From contig CM071598.1 of NCBI GenBank assembly GCA_036435485.1, positions 194,721,148 through 194,785,147 on the forward strand: 64,000 nucleotides of DNA. The letters are read 5' to 3'. The translations under genes and the position numbers were made by a program. This DNA comes from Saposhnikovia divaricata (lineage: Eukaryota > Streptophyta > Magnoliopsida > Apiales > Apiaceae). Below are positions 10,500 through 23,506 of this stretch, piece by piece. The notes beneath the pieces are model-generated. The model searched no databases, was not told the DNA's origin, and was given only the letters and a program-made list of their open reading frames with translations. Each line of letters starts with the position of its first letter. Position 1 is the stretch's first letter.

Positions 10500-12887
10500 A
10501 GATTTTGGAAGATATATTCTAAAATAGAGAACTCGAACCTTGAATTTGAGATATCAACACAAAATATAAGCCTTGATGGCCAACATGGCTATTTGCCTCA
10601 AATCAAGCTTGTTTGAATTCAATGCCTTGAATCAGGAGCCATCAGTTAAATTCAAACCAAGGCAAGGTTCTACAAACAAGGCAGGAAGGTTAAAATTCTA
10701 GAATCAAAATCAAGGATTGAAAACCAACCAAGATGGCCTGGACTTGAAGTCAAGTGCTGAAGAGTAAAGGAACTTCCTAAGTAGGCAACTAAAAAGAAAT
10801 ACCTCCTATGTTCGAAACAAGGGGGCAAGAACAAAAGAACTTCATCACAAATCCTACATCTTAGAATGAGAATGAAAGGTTGTTGACAACCAACAACCAT
10901 GAATGAATTTAAGGTTTGAAACCAAGGATTCAATAAACAAGTTAAGGCCCGGAAGGTCACGAAAGCTAAGATGCAAGTTGTTTGAAATCAATAATCACAA
11001 AATCAACCAAGCTATGGCAAATCCACTCTAGAAACAAAGAGGTGAGCCAAAGACAAGATTTGATTTTGATCAAAGTCAAAAGTCAAAGTCAAACAGTCAA
11101 CTTTTGACCAATAAACAAAAAAACAAAAAAAATTGAAAAATCAGCCAAGGGTGGGTCCCAGACGAACAGAAATTCCGATAAAGAACCCCCCCCCATGAGG
11201 CCGAGTAGGATTTTCGAACAGAACCTCTTGGGGGTGAAACTGATTTCTTGTTTGAAAACAAGGACCCCTGCCTGAACTTCAGTTTGTTCCCAAGTGTTCA
11301 AAGATTTTTTGATGATCATGAAACTTGAGAAATCAAGGACATTTTAAGGCCCTTTACAAGCCTATGTAGATGCCCCACTTGTCACTTGAAATTTCAAAAA
11401 AAAAAAAATGTTACCTTGTTTGAAAACAAGGTCTTGTTTGAAATCAAGGTTAGGGGGTGGTATTTCACCTCCAAAACGTTCAAAAATGCATGTTTTCTTG
11501 TGATTCTTCTTCTAACAAAGAGATTATAGGAATTTCTATCATATGGGCTCGACTTCAAAATTTGAGGTTAGGGTGTCACCACTAGTGAAAACAAGGACTT
11601 GTTTAAAAACAAGGTCTTATTTGAAAACAAGGTCCAGGGGATCGTATTTCTTGTCTAGAGAACTCAAAAATAGGTATATTCATGTGATTCTTTCTCCAAC
11701 AAGGAGATTATAAGAATCTGTACTGTACGAACTTGACTTCAAAATTTGAGGTTTCGGTTTTACTAATCGCAGTTAGGGGTGATTAACCTCGGTGAGCGAC
11801 GTGTAAGGACTTTCACTCAAAAAATAACCTATCTTAAGGTTATAGAGGGTTATCTTAGTAATCATTACCTTGAGTAGGAATTAGTTAGCCTTGTTCAAGG
11901 TCTCTGTAGCCCCGTTTAGGGTTTTTTAGCCCCGATTAAGGCAGAATTAACGTCTTTTACTCAATAATTAGCCTCCATTAAAGCTTATGAGCAACGATCG
12001 CCTGATATTAACCCCTACTTAAGAAAGTTCAGGGTAATTAATCATCAATGAACTTATGATAAGGGATCCCATGCACGAATTGCACTCGAGTTAGTGTTTA
12101 CGAGCTCGAAATGGCACTAACCCTATTCCCGAAAGGCCTAGAAACCCTAAGAAAGGGGTTCGAGAGGCTAAGGAACATTTGACTCTCTTAATTACTAACT
12201 TAGCAAAGAATTTTAGTTATAGTCGTTGTAAATGTGTAGGTCGCTCCACACCTTACTATAAGACGATACCTGGGAAGGGCCAATATGACCTTAACTTCTA
12301 TGAAAACAAGTTTTCCCGGAAGTTGAGGGTAAATGATATAGGTGAAAAATAATCCCTAAAGACATATTTAATGATTAAGCCCAAGAAACCCTAGTTGGGC
12401 ATTAAACTCATAATTAATGATTAAGCCCAAGAAACAGTCCAAACCGGGGACACCTGGTACAAGCTTGCTTTCTAATATTGGCCTGATCCATAGAGTGAAG
12501 ACTGATCTAGAACCAAGACCGCGAATGGCACTGACTCCTTGTTTGAGTCCAAGAATGAGGCTTCCCCTCCAAGACAACTAAACCTATAAGGAATCTGCTT
12601 CCTATATGGAACGTTCTAGAATTAATTCAAGGCGGTGACTTGTCCACCAAGTCTCTGAACCCTACTCTAATTATAAGGCTCCCAACGCCTATATAAGGGC
12701 CTGACACCTCATTCTCAGAACTACGTTTTTTGGCTTGATTCTCAACAACGAGATACGTAGGCATTCTGTGATGACCGATCAGTCTCGAAACACAGATACA
12801 TCCATTAAACTTGAAGCTCACCAACCTTTGTATTTAATACATACAAATCCTAACCGCAATTTAATAACCTAGTTTTTATTCCACAAG
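10500..12887 (+). mobile_element. 3' part of a Tat-type Gypsy retrotransposon with its 3' LTR
   Basis: 10540-10830 resembles the non-coding 3' region of the retrotransposon at 31480-31790, sharing for example GCCTTGATGGCCAACA and the following GCCTC run. The stretch before the LTR (TCGCTCCAC near 12242, then a purine tract and TGATAT) also matches 35107-35245. No gag-pol coding is left, and the 5' portion is absent or deleted. The left limit is uncertain. Confidence 0.75.
12334..12887 (+). repeat. LTR of the truncated Gypsy element
   Basis: It starts TGATATAGGTG after a purine-rich tract and ends TTTTTATTCCACAA. It shares with the 20276 LTR the blocks GACTTGTCCACCAAGTCTCT, CCTATATAAGGG (TATA box), GAGATACGTAGGCA and CGATCAGTCTCG. 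It is shorter and more diverged than the 624-bp LTRs, so it is an older family member. Confidence 0.85.
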
Positions 12888-13012
12888 TGTGACCCTATAT
12901 ATGAATATTAATAAACTGTGTTAAAATTAAAATTGATATCTATACTGAAATTATATTATGTAAAATATCCATATATGTATTTATTTCATTTTTGGGTGGT
13001 ATATATAAATAT

Positions 13013-13014
<2 letters not shown>

Positions 13015-13058
<44 letters not shown>
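13015..13058. repeat. (AT)n microsatellite
   Basis: A run of about 22 AT dinucleotides in an AT-rich spacer (12888-13441) that otherwise shows no gene. Confidence 0.95.
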
Positions 13059-13062
<4 letters not shown>

Positions 13063-13441
13063 TTTTGCAAATAGTTTTTAAGCTTAAATTATGGATTGAA
13101 ATTATTATTGTAAATGTACAAATTGTGTTAATCTAAGTATAATGATAAAAATCAATATAATCCATAATTAGTTTTTAAAATACAAAAAGTTACAATACTT
13201 AATATGTAAGGATTTTTAGACCAATACCTATAATGTTGTACGAGAAAAAATTATCAAATTAAATATATTAATAATAATACGAAACGAGTTAATTAGAACT
13301 TTGCTATTAAAAGTGTATTTTTAATTCACTTAAAATTTAATATATGTAGTGGTTTTATATTTTGGACATGGCATAGTTCATATAGGCGTTTAAATTAAAC
13401 ATTTTAGAATCATAACATCGTAAAAGAGTATTACACCAAAT

Positions 13442-14095
13442 TTGGTAATGGAGTGGAGTAAAAAACAGGTGTCAGAATGGTGCGAGGCGAGGAAAAAATA
13501 TTGTGCTAAGCAGAGGAAAAAATATTGTGCTAAGCAGGGGATCACAAAGACCAATGACCTGCCTATAGTGAAGAGATGGTTGGTACCCAACAGAGGGGAA
13601 TTTAAACTGAATATGGATGCAGCAATCACAGAGGGGGCTTCTTCGTTTACGGTTGGGATGGTAATCAGGATAGTGATGGTCAGTTTTTTAGAGGAAGGAA
13701 TGTTCGAGTTGCAGGGGCTGCTTCTGTCTTTGAAGCCGAGGCGATGGGAGTTCTTGAAGCTCTGTCATGGCTCCATGCATGGCCAGATATGAAGGTTGCA
13801 GTTAAGTGTGATTCTTTAAACACTGTTGATGCAATTAACAGAGGAACGGAGTATCAAGTGGAGATATGCCATATCCTTGAGGAATGTCGCACGTTACTTG
13901 TAGCTAGAGAGAATATCTCGATGCATTTTATTAGAAGGCAAGCGAATAAGGTAGCCCACTTAATGGCACGTATACCTTGTTCTCTTAATTGCCATAATGA
14001 TTTTATGTCTCCTCCCATTTCATTGTTGGAGACTATTGTAAGCGAGGCTTTGAATTGTTAATGGAAGATGTCTTTATTTTCAAAAAAAAAAAAAA
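13442..14095 (+). pseudogene. LINE-type RNase H domain remnant with poly(A) end
   Basis: Two overlapping frames, 13442-13792 and 13744-14061, together give a plant RNase H-like (RVT_3) domain. The first has a WLVPNRGEFKLNMDAA-type lead with the first catalytic Asp. The second has EALSWLHAWP, VAVKCDSLNTVDAINRG and FIRRQANKVAHLMAR. A frameshift near 13744 separates them. This domain is found at the C-terminus of plant non-LTR retrotransposons, and the sequence ends in a run of A at 14082-14093 as LINE copies do. The reverse transcriptase is missing, so it is a 5'-truncated copy. A 24-bp duplication occurs at 13491-13537. Confidence 0.75.
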
Positions 14096-14777
14096 CATCG
14101 GAAAATCGAAGAAGTTTAATATATTGAATATTTTGGACTTATTTCTTACCACTCCGTCCTTTAAATGGAATATTCTAGAATCATAAGTTTAATATATTGG
14201 GCCTCTTGGGCCTACTAGGCCCTTTTAACGGAGCACTCTAGAATCATGCACTAAGCCCTTTTAAATGAGCATTCTAGAATCATGCATCATATTATAAATT
14301 GATGTAACAAAGATTTAAAATATTAACCCATATTCTAATTCAAATTTCATTCCATTCTATTTCTCAAATTTCATTTATCCCAACCAAAGTCCAAACACAA
14401 CAATGGTTTTTGTTAAGTTATATTACTAAAGTACAACAAAGCACCAAAAGCACCCATATAATGTCTGAGGTGAAACTAAAACCTTGACCATATTTAACAA
14501 CCATCTAGGAATCACAGAGCTGCAAAGACCCCTGAAATCCAGCTTTATAACGCTAACTAGGTTCACAGACTAATCAGGCCCGCACGCTGAGAGAGCACAT
14601 ACTATAGCCGGCAGATGTCATATTCCCAGTTTCATAAGTTTAGCATCATGAAAGTAACAGTTGCCAAAACACAAAAGTTAACATAAATGCGACTGAAGCA
14701 ATGGTACCACGTCTGTTGCAATATAAAAGTATTCTTTATGCGTGTTGATCCGTGTACTTGCATGATGAGGAAAACTC

Positions 14778-16971
14778 TCATCGAGATTCCCAATCCTTTA
14801 TCTTCTTGCTGCCTTTAGGTTTAGCAATTGGAGCATCCATTCCAGCCATTTTTGCATTATATTTGGCTCTAAGAGGATCATTATAAGTCCACCTACAGTA
14901 TTACCATAATTAGTAACTAGACCAACGCGTTAAGAATGATTTGAGAACCAAAAGATGTAATGTGCATTCAAAAACATTATTTACTCAAGACTGTGGGTAT
15001 AAATCCTGGAAAAAAAATTCTTGTCTTTTTTAAGCAACCATTAAAACAATTATTTACGAAGAACCAGTTAACGGCATATGCATGTTTTCTGTACTGAAGT
15101 CAGCGGTCCTTATTAATAAACAAAGAACGGTCTTCGATCTCTCTATCTAGTGTAAGTCTTAGACTCGTAACAGTTTCTTTTCTTTTTTTTTTTTTGCTAA
15201 ATGACACGCTACAATTACCACTTCCACACCAAAATAGCAGACCCCTAGCCTTTTATCTTTGTAAGATGGTAACTGACAAAGGCTAGCCAAGAAATGGGGA
15301 AGAAGTCATAAACACTCAACAGTCAACAAGTTAGAAAGTTATAATGTGAATACATTTTAAGTGCATTCTTATCACAACTACAGGCCTCAACTGGTCTGAC
15401 ATCCTTATACTAGAAGCAAATACAGTTAAACCTCGATAAATGATTACGCTCGGGACCGGAAAATTTTATTCATTAATCGAGATTATTCATTTATCGAGAT
15501 CAAAAATACACTGTCTTTATTATGTTGGGACCGGAAAAAATTATTCATCTGATGAGGCTATTCGCTTATCGAATATTCATTTATCGAGGTTCTACTGTAT
15601 AGGCATATATAAATCTTTAACTAACAAAAAATACGTTACTAAAAGGCAGAAAGCAGGTAGCATTGTAATGATTAGAAATCAATTAAAGGACTCGGACCAA
15701 TCTTAAACAGCAAAGTGCAAAGGCTATATGTCTAAGAGGGATGAATGCTGAAATGAATGTTTAAGATGATGGTAATGTACGTACGGATTATTCCAATCAG
15801 TAGTGTCCTCATTGACAAGATGAGTCCATTTCGTTCTTCCACTACGGCCAAAATGCTTAACCTGCATAACTTTAGGTAATATCGTCTTGTCCATCTTATC
15901 CTCACCAGTGGGAGCAGAGAAATCACGATACAATAAATTATCTGAGCCAGCAGTTGATGAGCGATCATCAGAATCTGTCTGGTAGAAGGCACCCTTATGG
16001 TAGTATTTCTGCATAAACCTCCATTTCTGCTTGGATGGGGCAGCAGGCTTTGGATTTTTCCTCTCCCACTCCCGTCTTTCTTCCTCTGTCATATTTCTTA
16101 CCCTCTCAATTTCTTCCTTCTCTTTCAACATTGCTTCTCGGTCATCTCTATCCCTCTTGATCCTTGCAATCTCACGGGCCTTCCAGGCTTCATATTCCTC
16201 TGCCTCATTCAACTCATCATCAGTGTCAACATCTGCAACATCAGCATCCAATTCCATATTCTTCTGAATTTGTTCATCCTTCCGTATCTCCTCAACAACT
16301 AATTGCTTGGTCTCGATCTTTCTCTCTTCCAATCTCTTTTTCATTAAATCTTCAAGTGCACGGTCTTCTGCCTCAAGCCTCTCACGTTCAGCTATAGTAT
16401 CCCTCTCCGACTTTGGAACAAAGACAGGTTTCACCATCGCAATGCCTGGTTGTTCTTCATCTGAATCAGTCTCATATTCAGATTCTTCTTCCTCCTGTTC
16501 ATCTATTTCATCCTCCTCCTCTTCTGGAAGAAGTGCTGCTTCTTCTTGCTGCCTCTGAAGTAACTTCTCCCTAATTCTTTTCCTTCTTTCCTCTAAAGCA
16601 TCCTCATCCTCTTCCTCTAAATCCAACCCTTCTTGCCTTCTATTCTCCTCTTCTATGGTCGAAATAATTTCAGCTTGTCTGATACGCCTGTGATCAGCTC
16701 TTACTTCTTCACGATTATCTATCTTGCTCTCTGCCAAACGACGAAGCCTGGGGTCATCTCTTTTTGCAATATCAGCATCTTCATGGCTGGGAAAAGCCTT
16801 CTCTAAGGCAACAGCCCTAGTCATCCGCATATCCTCATCTTCATCAGGATCATCTGCCCATTCAGGAGCTTTACCAGGCCAATATCTTTTGACTTTTGTT
16901 TGGCCAATTCTCCCTCTAAGCTTATCCCTAATAGCAATCACAATATCACTAACACCCGCAGTTACAGACAT
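14778..16971 (-). CDS. MFAP1: MFAP1-like spliceosomal protein (two coding exons, 433 aa)
   Basis: Exon 1 is 16971-15785 and exon 2 is 14892-14778 (TGA at 14778-14780). The donor is GTACGT, the acceptor TGTAG, and the junction splits a codon within NNPW. Plant homologues are about 435 residues, matching 433 here. The N-terminus has VKRYWPGKAPEWADD. The middle is an acidic, glutamate-rich coiled coil (residues about 90-310). The conserved MFAP1 C-terminus reads KPKPAAP-like, KWRFMQKYYHKGAFYQ, HFGRSGRTKWTHLVNEDTT and DPLRAKYNAKMAGMDAPIAK. MFAP1 is a component of the activated spliceosome (B complex) in the nucleus. The ATG at 16971 is the only start that gives the family N-terminus. No stop or frameshift is seen, so this is the one gene in the window I consider functional. 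Confidence 0.95.
15423..15597. mobile_element. 175-bp mariner-like MITE in the MFAP1 intron
   Basis: TIRs CAGTTAAACCTCGATAAATG (left) and CAGTAGAACCTCGATAAATG (right, reverse complement) differ at two positions and are flanked by TA on both sides (15421-15422, 15598-15599), the mariner/pogo target duplication. There is no transposase. It sits inside the coding intron (14893-15784) and should be removed by splicing. Confidence 0.88.
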
Positions 16972-17172
16972 TGTGCTCGAAATTTATAGGCCAAATTCTT
17001 TATGATGAAATGTAGTATCCTCTATCTGCTCCAGCAGCCTTAACTACAAACAAAAAAAATCACGGACTTATTAAGAACTGGTCAAATTCCATCTTACAAT
17101 GATATATAATAGAGAAAAAAATATACACAGCATGCAGAGTATAATTTAATGAAGAAGATAAAACACATATTC

Positions 17173-17237
<65 letters not shown>

Positions 17238-18231
17238 GGTATATTTTTACAACTGACATAACAGAAAGTCAAATATATTGCAAGATATTGATGGAAAGCC
17301 AAAAAATAAAATAGTGTGCAAATGAGCTAGCGAAATGGGGAAGAGATCAAAAATAAAAAGCTATATCAAGTGACCATTTATAGTCTAAATGACTACATTA
17401 TTATATCACAACTTACACAAAAACCAAGTATACACTTCATGTTATTTTTTATTTTTTTTCAAAATTCACTTACCGTGTATAACATCAAGTTCAAACTCTT
17501 CTCATAATCACATCCAGCATCAATTGTAGAGTTAGTGGCATTCATGTAGCTCATAAAAATAATAAGGGGTCGATTCAAGGCTTAAGGTGCACGAGTATTT
17601 AAATTTCTGTAATTACCATTTACCCCAAATGAATCTACATCTATACACCTAAATCTCTATCGTTCTTTACAACTCACGAGCAAAACAAAAAAAAACAAGT
17701 CTCTTTAGCAACCTGTGAACAAAGCTTATTAGCAGCTTGTAAGCTACTTGTAAACACATTATTTTCTCATCAAACTAAGCTCAAAACAAATATCGAGTTC
17801 GATAAAAGCTCACCTCGAATTCAAGCTCCTCTTTTCCAACCCAAACATTGCAAAACTCGTCCCAATCACACCCCTATCAATAAATTTATACATATGCATA
17901 TTGACACCGTCGAATCCTAATAACACACAATCAATTAAACATGTAACAACTAAAAGCAAACCCTAAAATTACAACACCCAATAATATATTAACATATATA
18001 TATGTAACAATATAGTGACAATACAAAATATTCATGAATTAAAACAATGATAAACATATAGAAGCATTAATATCCAATCAGAAGTTCATATAATACAATT
18101 CAAATGAAAACAATCTTACCGAAATTAAAGGGGGATTAAATAGATTCACGGGTTTTATAATCGAACTGATGAGAATTAGTTAATTTGAGAAGTTCAGAAA
18201 ACCACCGGGGATTTTGTGTGTGTGTGTGTGA

Positions 18232-18268
<37 letters not shown>

Positions 18269-18340
18269 TTAGGTACCTGTATATTTCGACGAGAGAGACC
18301 AACGATTAGCAAATTAATTCGACCCGACAATACAAATCTG
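16972..18340 (-). promoter_or_regulatory. Likely 5' UTR of MFAP1 with a UTR intron
   Basis: Upstream of the MFAP1 start, a good acceptor (TTTGTAG before 17043) and a donor (GTAAGATT at 18119) suggest a non-coding first exon of roughly 18120-18340 and a 1076-bp UTR intron (17044-18119). The first exon would contain short GT and GA repeats (18212-18268), common in plant leaders. The transcription start is not determined. Confidence 0.5.
17173..17236. repeat. (TG)n(TA)n compound microsatellite
   Basis: About 13 TG units run directly into about 19 TA units, inside the proposed 5' UTR intron of MFAP1. The open frame at 17060-17302 is an artefact of it. Confidence 0.95.
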
Positions 18341-19062
18341 AAATATTAAATTTTATATTTATCGAATATGAATTTTTTTAATTTGAATTTGATATAGATT
18401 CAATGTTTAGGCTCGATATTGTTTGGATTAAGAATTGGATTTTTTATGTTTATGGATCCAAAATTCGAAATTTGATTCAAATTTAGTATTCTTGATCGTA
18501 ATTCATCCTTTCTAAAAAGTAAATATATTTATAAACCTTTTTCTGATTTTTTGGATTGATTTAAGTTATACTTGCATTTTTAAAATTATTTTGAATAATT
18601 TTAGAAATTAAATTTTTATTTTTTTTAGTTCGGATATAGTGAAATCCGAAATTTAATAGATCATATTTTTAGTTAAATTTTTGAATTTTATTAATTTTGC
18701 ATACGAATTTGGATAGAGAAGAAAACGGATTTAAATTTGGATTATACCAAATTCGATCTTGTTATCCTTATTTACGTGGGCTTTTATGAAAGGTGGATGG
18801 ACTGTACATTTTATTTAATTGATGAAATTAATGTGAATATATAATGGTGCATCATTATTAGTTGAACTAGTACCAATAACATTATAACACGTGGCATTTA
18901 GGAATATATTCGGTAATGAATTTGGGGATTCTAGCATTTTCCTTTGAGATGACCAAAGCAAATTATGTTTCATATTTTAAGAAGCAAAATTTTGAAATTT
19001 GGGATGTTTCTGGTCTAAAAATGGTACTTAACAATATTAAAAATTTTAAAATTAGGTAGAGT
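18341..19062. other. AT-rich intergenic sequence
   Basis: No gene is supportable. GATTTGAATTTGGAT-like low-complexity text recurs here and at 19885-20060, suggesting decayed copies of one repeat. Confidence 0.5.
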
Positions 19063-19473
19063 TAGAGCATCTTCAATGGTATTACATAAGTTGGTTTGCA
19101 AAATTTTAAAAATGTAATTGTTGGCTAAAATTTATTGAATTTGTAGAATGTTTTGCTCCAATGGGTATTGGCTATAATGGTTGGCTATATTTAAAAAAGT
19201 ATTATTATTATTCTTATTGTTATTATTAAATTTTTTTGCCAAATTATAGGAAGAAACGGGCGGGAGATGACATAGCATTTACAACATATCTATAGAGTTT
19301 TAACAAATATGGTCAATATTGAAAGAATATAGAGGATTGGCTAAAATTTTAGATAAAGGGAATACCCCCATTGAAGTGATGAAATTTTAACATATTTTAT
19401 ATATAAATTTCAATTTTGGTAAGTTATTTAAAATTTTAGCTTAAGGATTTGCCCCATTTGAGATATTCTTAGA
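19063..19473. mobile_element. MITE with GAGCATCTTCAATGG terminus
   Basis: The left end is TAGAGCATCTTCAATGG and the right end, in reverse complement, TAAGAATATCTCAAATGG. Internal GGCTAAAATTTT and CCCATTGAAG motifs are typical of a widespread plant MITE group. Exact ends and TSD are unclear. Confidence 0.6.
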
Positions 19474-19676
19474 GCTCGTTATCAGAAATAAGTAATTTAT
19501 TTCTGAAAAAAGTACATCAAACTGTACTTTTTTCTGAAATAAGTTACTTATCTTTTACATATAAAAAATATTAAATCCCTCTTAAATATTTAATCCTAAA
19601 AATTAGTATGTAAATGTGAAATTTTTTCTCGAAATAAGTTCTTAGTTTAAAAGAATAAGAATAGCCAAACAGGCTA
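19474..19676. mobile_element. Second MITE-like element (hAT-like ends)
   Basis: It begins AGCTCGTTATCAGAAATAAG and ends with AGCCAAACAGGCT, with internal inverted AATAAGTTACTTAT-like motifs and a central inverted repeat. It abuts the preceding MITE. TSD is not resolved. Confidence 0.5.
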
Positions 19677-20113
19677 GGGATGTTGACGTGTTGTTGTTGT
19701 TCTTTATGCTACATATTCTAATTTTAATGTCCAAAATAGTATAATACGAAAAAAATATCCAAAATAACATTATAAAACATATGATATAGTAAAATTAGGA
19801 AAATTTTTGTTTTATAATAGTGCCATTTTGGACATTTTATCTTACAGTTGTATATATGAGACCATTATCACTTATGCTAGATAGGGATGGCAAATTAATC
19901 CGATCTGATGGATATCGGATTCAAAATCCGATTTTTTGGATATACCGAACCCGAATTTTTGGATTTGGATTTGGATATGGATTTGAATTTTAAACCCGAA
20001 AATTTTTGAATTTGGATTTTATGTTTATCGATCCGAAATCCGAAACCCGATCAGAACCCGAATGTATATATATATAGACACACAGGGGCACGTTCCACAG
20101 CCCCTGATCCCGT

Positions 20114-20140
20114 ACGCCCTCCATGTTCCATGGAGGGCGT
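20114..20140. repeat. Hairpin in the left TIR of the Mutator-like element
   Basis: ACGCCCTCCATG, a 3-nt loop, then CATGGAGGGCGT: a perfect 12-bp stem. The same module recurs at 20141-20161, 36401-36450 (two copies) and 39512-39580 (three partial or complete copies). Confidence 0.9.
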
Positions 20141-20275
20141 CCGCCATGAAACATGGAGGGCGTATACCTGTAAAAATTAAATTAAAAATAGAAAAATAAT
20201 CATATTGAGTTGACATTCATCCCAAAATTAGTGACCACCACTATTTGAGTGTGTATGAATTTTAAATTCGAATTT

Positions 20276-20899
20276 TGATATGGGCTAAAAGTAAACCCTA
20301 AAGACACATTTAATGTGGCATTAATTAGACCCGGAATGGTCCAAACGTGGGGCCCACCAGATTGGCCCAAACCCTATTTATAATATTAATTTCGTAATTA
20401 ATATTAAGGGTAATAAATAGCTCAGCAAATAAGAGTTAAACAAGTATATTACTCTTGCCTGACTTAGCCTCCAAGATACATATTTCAACATGGAAACTGA
20501 TTCCTATAAGGAATAGATGTAGAACCTTCCTAAAGGAAGACTTGTCCACCAAGTCTCTGACTCCTACCATAATTCTAAGGCTTCTCAGCCTATATAAAGG
20601 GTCTAACCCCTCATCTCAGAACCACGTTTTGGACACAGCTCCATACGTCACCCACCACGTTTTGGCTTAATCCTCGAATAAGGACATACAAGCCACTTCG
20701 TCCTAGGTGAGCTCTCGCCGCCATAGCCTCGAGGGCACCATTACCTAGAACTACGTCTTGGCTTGATTCTCAATAACGAGATACGTAGGCACTCTGTGAG
20801 GACCGATCAGTCTCGTAACACGGAAACAACCATTAAAGCTCGAAGCTCAACCACCCTAGCATTAATTACAAATCGTAACCTAGTTTTTATTCCACAACA
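20276..20899 (+). repeat. 5' LTR of the Tat element
   Basis: It starts TGATATGGGC and ends TCCACAACA. It contains the TATA box TATATAAAGG at 20591, which would drive the element's RNA. Same length as the 3' LTR. Confidence 0.95.
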
Positions 20900-20901
20900 T
20901 T

Positions 20902-20919
20902 TGGCGCCGTCTGTGGGAA
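20902..20919 (+). other. Primer-binding site of the Tat element
   Basis: TGGCGCCGTCTGTGGGAA begins two bases after the 5' LTR, the position and TGG start expected for a tRNA primer. I do not assign the tRNA with certainty. Confidence 0.7.
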
Positions 20920-20932
20920 GACAACATCAACC

Positions 20933-23506
20933 ATGGTTCAAACACGAAGAACAACACCAGCCTCAACCGAGGCCGTACCTCTCAACTCTGCTCCACCTGC
21001 CACCGAGCCGGTGCCCCCAGCATCAAGGGCGATCATCCAACAGACTCGCCCAGCATCAGGGGAGATCATTCAACAGGTTCCCCCCAGCATCAGGGGTGAT
21101 CATCCAACAGGCTCCTCCAGCATCAGGCGTGATCACCCAATCTCAAGTTTCTCAACAATCAGGGGCGGATCCCCACGTTGAGAGTACGCTGCCTGTGGGC
21201 AACCAAGCAAATCAAGAAACTAACCCTCTCCAGATGGTGGTTTCTTCCCTTTTCAATCCTGACAACCCACCACCAGGGATACAGATTCACACTACGGATC
21301 TCCCCTTGAATACGAACCCGAGGTATGGTCTGCCTAACTACCCTCCTATTCAAGGAACTAGACTAAGTGGTCACGCTTTGCAGATCCGAGATCGAGAATA
21401 TACCGACTACTCTAGCCCTTATACTGATGATTCATCATCTGATGATGATGATGATGAGTGTGATGAAGCCCCGAGGAGGCACCGTGCTAGTAGAGAACCT
21501 CGAAGGAGGACTCAAACCATCCATGATGAAGCTCCTTTGACAACTGCTGAAAGGATCAAGGCTCATGAGGCTGAGATCCTGAGGTTGAAGGAAGATATGG
21601 CAAGGGAACAAGGTAGGTTGAATCGAAACCTACACCTACCTCCTCCAACCACTGGGAGGATCCCCATCATAGATTTGGAGAGGCCTTCAAGGAGGCACAA
21701 AAAGGCTGATGCCTCAACTGAAAAAACAACTAGGGTGGAAATCCCCAAGGGAACCCCCAAAGATTTGATGCTACTTGGAGATCCTGATGATCCCACACCC
21801 CCGTTTACTGGTGAGGTGATGAACGCCCGTATCTCAAAGAAGTTTAAGATGCCAACAATTAAGACTTATGATGGAACGGGTGATCCTGCAAATCATGTAA
21901 GAACGTTTTCAAACGCACTGCTGCTGCAGCCTGCAAGTGATGCCTTGAGGGCATGGCACAAAGGTGGTATAGTCGCTTGCCTGCAAACTTGATTGGATCT
22001 TTTAAGGAGTTAAGCGCTACTTTCATCAGCCAATTCATTAGTGAGAGAGTTCATGAGAAGAGCTCCGCATCCCTTATGTACGTGGTACAAGGGAAGAACG
22101 AAAATTTGAGAGATTATCTCAAGCGATTCACAAAGGAGACGCTGAATATTACCGACCTGGAGAACAAGGTAGCCATAGTGGCCCTGGAACACGGAACCAC
22201 TGATCCATTCTTTAAAAGATCATTGGCAAAGCACCCCCCTGAGAATATGGCCGAACTTCAACGAAGATCTGACAAGTATATTAAAGCTGAGGACAGCATG
22301 AAAAAGGAGGTTGTAGTGGGTAATGGCAAGGGCGCCAATGACTCAAAGAAACGGAAGCAAGAACAAGAGTATGATGCTAGGGACAAGTATCCCCGGACTA
22401 GCAAGGATTCTGATTCACCCCCGAAGAAGAATTTGGGACCAAGATTCAACGACTATGCGAGACTGAATGCTCCTAGGAGTCAGATCTTGTTACATATCGA
22501 GAAAGACAAAGATTTTCGATGGCCGAAGCCACTTAGGGGTGATCCCGCAAAGAGAAACAACGATCAGTACTGTAGATTCCACCACGATGTGTGGCATGAT
22601 ATAGATGATTGTAGGCAGTTGAAGGATGAGATTGAATTCTTGATCCGAAAAGGAAAGGTGAACAAGTTCACTAAGGGTGATGATCGTGGAACTCAAAAAA
22701 GGGATTATGATAGAAGAGACAATGATAGAAGGGATGATGATCGAGATCGAGATCGTAACCCACAGCCCCGAGGGCCAGTTATTAACATGATTTGGGGAGG
22801 CCCGACAGCGGCCGGTACAACCCGAAACTCTCGGAAGGCGTATGCCAGAGAAGTGATGCACATCGTGGGAGAAGCCCCGAAGCGTGCCAGGACTGAGATA
22901 TCTATTGGTTTTGATGACTCAGATCTCGAAGGGGTGAAGTTTCCCCATGACGACCTGTTGGTCATAACCCCTGTGATTGGGAACTTAGAAGTGAAGCGGG
23001 TCTTGATAGACAATGGAGCTTCTGTTGATATTTTGTTTCATGTCGAATTTATAAAGATGGGGTACACCGACTCTCAGTTGACCCCAACCAACATGCCAAT
23101 TTATGGATTTAATGGAGTAGAATCCAAAGTTGAAGGGACTATTCAGTTGCCTATAACTATTGGACAGGAGCCCAAGGAGGCCATTCAGATGTTGAACTTC
23201 TTGGTAATCAAGGCGGTTTCAACGTACAACGCTATTCTCGGAAGGACTGAACTTCATGCATTCAAGGCTGTTGCCTCAACGTATCATATGAAGATCAAGT
23301 TCCCAACCAGGAATGGCGTTAGAGAACATAAAGGTGATCAAAAGATGGCACAAAGCTGTTATGTAGCCTCGTTAAGGCCTAATAGAGTCGGGGGGCAAGT
23401 CCTTCCAATTGAAGACATGGATGTCCGCAGAAGAAAGGAACACCAAAAAAGCCAGCAGAGGACATCACACAGAAGCCTTGGACAGCCATTGAGGCTAAGG
23501 CGTTAA
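20933..23506 (+). pseudogene. Tat element gag and aspartic protease (frameshifted)
   Basis: Starts at MVQTRRTTPA (20933). The frame shifts near 21075 in a run of C and again near 21957, returning to the first frame. The N-terminus has proline/glutamine-rich repeats, then an acidic SSDDDDDECDEAPRR segment. The retrotransposon gag core follows (RWYSRLPANLIGSFKEL, FISQFISERVHEKSSASLM, NLRDYLKRFTKETL). A knuckle-like CRFHHDVWHDIDDC lies at about 22570-22612. The protease follows with VLIDNGASVDILF in place of DTG, and AILGRTELHAFKA. Gag forms the particle and the protease matures it. The protein ends at 23506, soon after the protease, before a rearranged segment. Two frameshifts make it non-functional as read. 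Confidence 0.88.

Noticed and set aside
12368..12824. Minus-strand frames at 12368-12577 and 12627-12824
   Set aside because: They lie within a Gypsy LTR and have no domain.
15997..17005. Plus-strand open frames opposite MFAP1 (15997-16302, 16031-16267, 16307-16558, 16724-17005)
   Set aside because: Antisense shadows of the acidic coiled-coil exon; serine-rich translations with no motif.
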